64,000 nucleotides of DNA, taken from Fusarium oxysporum f. sp. lycopersici 4287. Lineage: Eukaryota > Ascomycota > Sordariomycetes > Hypocreales > Nectriaceae. The DNA lies in NCBI RefSeq assembly GCF_000149955.1, contig NC_030987.1, positions 2,447,236 through 2,511,235 of the forward strand, in the 5' to 3' direction. The notes beneath the pieces are model-generated. The model was given only the letters and a program-made list of their open reading frames with translations. It was not told the origin of the DNA and searched no databases. Below, in pieces: positions 60,810 to 64,000 of the stretch. Each line of letters opens with the position of its first letter. The first letter of the stretch is position 1. Position numbers and translations under genes: made by a program.

Positions 60810-62021
60810 CTAGCTGTACCCTCCGTGGGCCTCTCCGTCATTAAGAGTCACGCCGTTACGCTTGTCCTCCATCAACCTTGTCAACGCCGTCACCAACTTA
60901 TCAACAGCCACTTCAGACGTCTGATGATGAAAGACGAGCCTGGCCATGGGGAAGACCGAAACATCCTCCTTTGCGCAATACTCAACGAATGCCGCGGGTG
61001 GAATCTCAGCGGCTTCCAGATCCAGCAGAATCATGTTGGTCTGAACAGGAAGTGTGAACTTGTATCCCACTGCTTCGAGTCTCGCAGAAGCATCCTTCGT
61101 CATGGCGTGCACAGACGGAAACCTCGGGATGCTGTACTCAAGCGCTGATAGAGCTGCAGCGGCCATCATGCCCGGTTGTCGAGTTCCTCCTCCCAACATT
61201 TTCCTGAACCACTTTGCCCGCTCAATAAAGGGCTTCTTGCCGAGGATGACGCTGCCCATTGGAGCACCGATGCCTTTGGCTAGACAGATGGATATACTGT
61301 CAAAGCAGGCTGCGTAGGCCTTCAGATCAACACCTTCTCCGATGACGCCGTCAAAGACACGAGCTCCATCGAGATGCATGGCAATAGGCTTCTGGCCTTC
61401 CGGTACAGGGAATGAACGGACATAGTTTGAGATGGCTTGGGCATCAGCAAGGGGTAGGATAGTGCCTGAGAGGGTATTCTCAAGGGACACGACCCTCGTA
61501 GGTGGGAAATGAACTATCAAGTTAGTTGCGTATCATATATCGGGACAAATCAACATACTGTTCCCGTCCGCGATGATATTCTTCTTAACATCCTCCAAGG
61601 TCAGATGCACCCCATTCTCTGCATGAACCGTCGTGACACTCGCCTGCGAAATCACCGGCAGAGCACCACTCTCCCAGCAATGCACATGTGCCCTATGATC
61701 CAGCAGTACACCATGCGGCGGTTGGGTAAGATGCGTTCTCAAACAAATTTGGTTCCCCTGAGTACCAGAAACAGCCCATAGAGCAGCCTCCATGCCCGTC
61801 AACTCGACAAGTCGAGCCTCGAGAGCCTTGACAGAGGGGTCGCCTTCAGGATCGTAGATATCGTCGTTTACCGAGGCCTCGAGAATAGATGTCATCATCT
61901 CCTCAACGGGGACGGTAACGACATCTGAGCGGAAGTCGCGAGAGGCTTTCTCCCGGCTGGCAAGCAACTTGGCTTGGACTTTTGGGGTGAATGGGGATTC
62001 GGGGGTGGTTAAGGAAGGCAT
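60810..62021 (-). CDS. Low-specificity L-threonine aldolase family (PLP enzyme)
   Basis: PLP-dependent aldolase cleaving L-threonine/allo-threonine to glycine and acetaldehyde. Exons on the minus strand are 62021-61559 and 61513-60810 (45-base phase-1 intron), giving 388 residues, the normal size. Motifs: DFRSDVVTVP at the N-terminus, YDPEGDPSVKALE, GTQGNQI, the PLP-phosphate region LENTLSG, HLDGARVF, and the PLP lysine in ICLAKGIGAPMGS. The start ATG at 62021 gives the usual short leader. A related family branch includes fungal amino-acid racemases used in peptide metabolite pathways, so substrate is not certain. Convergent with the P450, with only 21 bases between stop codons, so the 3' UTRs must overlap. 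Confidence 0.92.
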
Positions 62022-62831
62022 TTTGAGCTTGTGATGCTGTGTTTGGTGGTGAGGTAGGAGAATATTTTGATGGACTATCAGGGTCTTTTTATATTTATCT
62101 AGTTTATGCATCTTCAATACCCCACATGTCATGAGGGGGGAATCTATGTCTGGCTGCTCTGCATTCGTTATCTTTGTGGTGTGTGCTGATCTGAAGTTTC
62201 CCGCGGGGATGCGTCAGTCCCAACTACGAGGCGAGGTTGTAGTTGATGTTGTGGATCTCGACTCTCTGGACGTAGCTCGGGATCTACTTCAATGCTTTGT
62301 AGTGCATAGTGAATCATAAATGCCCTGACTTACCCTCTCTCATGAAACTGTATTTACAGGATAGTATCTGCTGCATACTCACCCCACGAGTATGTCATAG
62401 ACCATCATTACATCCCAGTCTTACAAAAATGCGCCTTCCTATCGATAATAAGTCCTAAATCTACGATCCATTTTGCTTTGTGTACTCCTCACTTTTGTGA
62501 CTTGTTCAGGCACATATGCATGGTAGTCTATTACATGGCATCCCCACAGCCCAAATCCGCGGCCAACTCAAAGTTGCCCGCGGTTGCGCGGCTCAAAGAG
62601 GACGACCGATAGTGTGAGTAGTGTCTACTATCTACCCCGGAAAGAGAAAACAAACATCGATCAGCTTCTCAGATGCATACTAATAGCTTGCCATATTGGG
62701 TCTAGGGATTGTACTGGTTTAAGCATGTCAACGACTCAATAGTGTGAACAGAACTTTGTTATTCGATAGATGCATTATAACTTGGCCATTTTTGCCTGTC
62801 ATAGGCTCAGGCTCAAACACGCTCTCTATAA
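62022..62831. other. Intergenic stretch between MAK5-type and threonine aldolase genes
   Basis: Downstream of the helicase stop and upstream of the aldolase ATG, both on the minus strand. No gene or repeat recognised. Confidence 0.6.
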
Positions 62832-64000
62832 CTACAAGTCAAACCCCAATCCATCTGTATTTCCCAGGAAAATACCCCCGTTCTTCCCCTCTCTCAAAAG
62901 AGCACCAACGTCCACTCTTCCACCCGTGATATACCTCTCACTAACGCCCAGGTTCACTCTTCTGCTCAACTCCTCTCTCAGTTGAGCCTTCAAAGCACCC
63001 CTTTCGGCCTTAGACAGGCTCTTGGCTGCCTGCTCCTTTCTCCTTCGTCCACCACCTCGACCACCCTTGCCACCGCTTGCGTTGACAGCCTCGAGATCTT
63101 CAGAGTCGTATTCTACTCCAAGTTCATCAGCTGCATTTCGTAGCCATGTATCGTCGCTGTGAGCCTTTTCCTTGGCTAGTACAGTATCGGCAATCTTTTT
63201 GGCCAGGTCCACGCGGGGTTTGAGACGCGATGCCATCCTTCGATCAATAAGGAGAGTCTGAATAAAGTGCTCTCTCTTTGCACCCGAGCTACGCTCGGCG
63301 TGAACCTTGCTTGCAAGACGTCGTGTAGGAAGGACTTCGTCAGGTGAGCACAGAATCACACTCACGCCACTAGACTCGCCACGAGCTGTACGACCAGATC
63401 GATGGATGTAAGTATCGGCAGATCGGGGGACATGGTAGTGCAGAACTTGATCAACCTGCTTGATATCGAGACCACGAGCGGCAACATCGGTGGCAATGAG
63501 AATAGAATTGCGAGCAGCAGTGAAACGCTCAAGTGAACGAAGGCGCGCCTTTTGTGCCATTTGAGAGTGCAGAGGTAGAGCTGTGAGGTTAAGATTTGAG
63601 AGAAGGGGTGTTAAACGGCGAACAGCAGAGATGGAGTTGGTGAAGACGAGAGTGCGGCGACCAGGGTTGAGAAGGAGAACGGTGTAGAGATAAAGATCCT
63701 GTTCAAGGTTAGCATGATGAGTCTGTCTTGCTTATCCTGCAAACTCACCTTTTCCATAGCACCACACTCAATAAGTCCCTCCTTCAAGCCCTGAGCCATC
63801 TGGCTTACGGGGTTGACGTCGATGAATTTAGGCTCACCCCTGAACTTTAGACACTTCATCAGATAAGCCATCTTCTCCTCATCGTTTCCTGTAGATTTGC
63901 CCTTTCCAGCCAATTTGGTCTGAAGGTCCTTGTCGAAGGTTGCTGAAAAGACCAATGTCTGTCGTGCATTACGGTCATCATCCTCTTCATCATCATCATC
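62832..64000 (-). CDS. mak5: MAK5-type DEAD-box ATP-dependent RNA helicase (partial, 5' end outside window)
   Basis: C-terminal 372 residues of a nucleolar helicase for 60S ribosomal subunit assembly. Exons on the minus strand are 63749 to beyond 64000, and 63698-62832 (50-base phase-0 intron). Visible are an acidic Asp/Glu run at the window edge, motif III FSATFDK, then LVFTNSISAVRR, LPLHSQM, TDVAARGLDIK and motif VI HRSGRTAR. The acidic insert just before motif III and the basic Gly/Arg tail (GGKGGRGGGRRRK) fit MAK5 rather than other DEAD-box families. The open frame reaches base 64000, so the ATP-binding half lies beyond the window. Confidence 0.9.

Noticed and set aside
55517..62021. Full secondary-metabolite biosynthetic gene cluster
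   Set aside because: No polyketide, peptide or terpene synthase is present in the window; only a small co-regulated unit remains possible.

Overview
This window looks like nuclear DNA from a filamentous ascomycete, most likely Sordariomycetes, Hypocreales and Fusarium-like. The evidence is the split fatty acid synthase (separate alpha and beta genes), short introns of about 41-91 bases with GT...AG ends and CTAAC/CTGAC branch sites, Zn2Cys6 regulators, and a XlnR/Xyr1 protein whose zinc cluster and C-terminus resemble Trichoderma/Fusarium Xyr1. The species cannot be fixed from the sequence alone. I call sixteen protein-coding genes, one of them cut by the right edge. I found no rRNA, tRNA, CRISPR array or intact transposon.

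Left part (1-17 kb): the two halves of cytosolic type I fatty acid synthase, FAS alpha (minus, 342-6019) and FAS beta (plus, 10129-16494), are divergent across a 4.1 kb non-coding region. Together they would build the alpha6beta6 FAS. A guanine deaminase gene follows (17238-18682).

Middle-left (19-34 kb): three minus-strand genes separated by long non-coding stretches. They are an unrecognised 1032-residue protein with an 18-copy decapeptide repeat, the (hemi)cellulase regulator Xyr1/XlnR, and a Zn2Cys6 regulator of the NirA/NIT4 type.

Middle (36-51 kb): housekeeping genes. These are mitochondrial ribosomal protein S4 (Nam9) divergent from the alternative clamp loader subunit Ctf18, a flavocytochrome b2-type L-lactate dehydrogenase, the ESCRT-associated Bro1, a 3.4 kb gene-free stretch, and a mannose-6-phosphate isomerase family protein lacking an otherwise conserved arginine.

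Right part (53-64 kb): an SNM1/Artemis-type nuclease is convergent with a Zn2Cys6 regulator. That regulator is divergent from an RTA1-type membrane protein, with a perfect 18-bp palindrome almost midway between their start codons. A cytochrome P450 follows, ending 21 bases from the end of a convergent threonine aldolase. The regulator, RTA1 and P450 may form a small co-regulated detoxification or metabolite unit; this is inference. The window ends inside a MAK5-type DEAD-box helicase.

Start codons and introns were worked out by hand from reading-frame continuity, splice signals and remembered family consensus. Every multi-exon model closes in frame, but none has been tested against transcripts.
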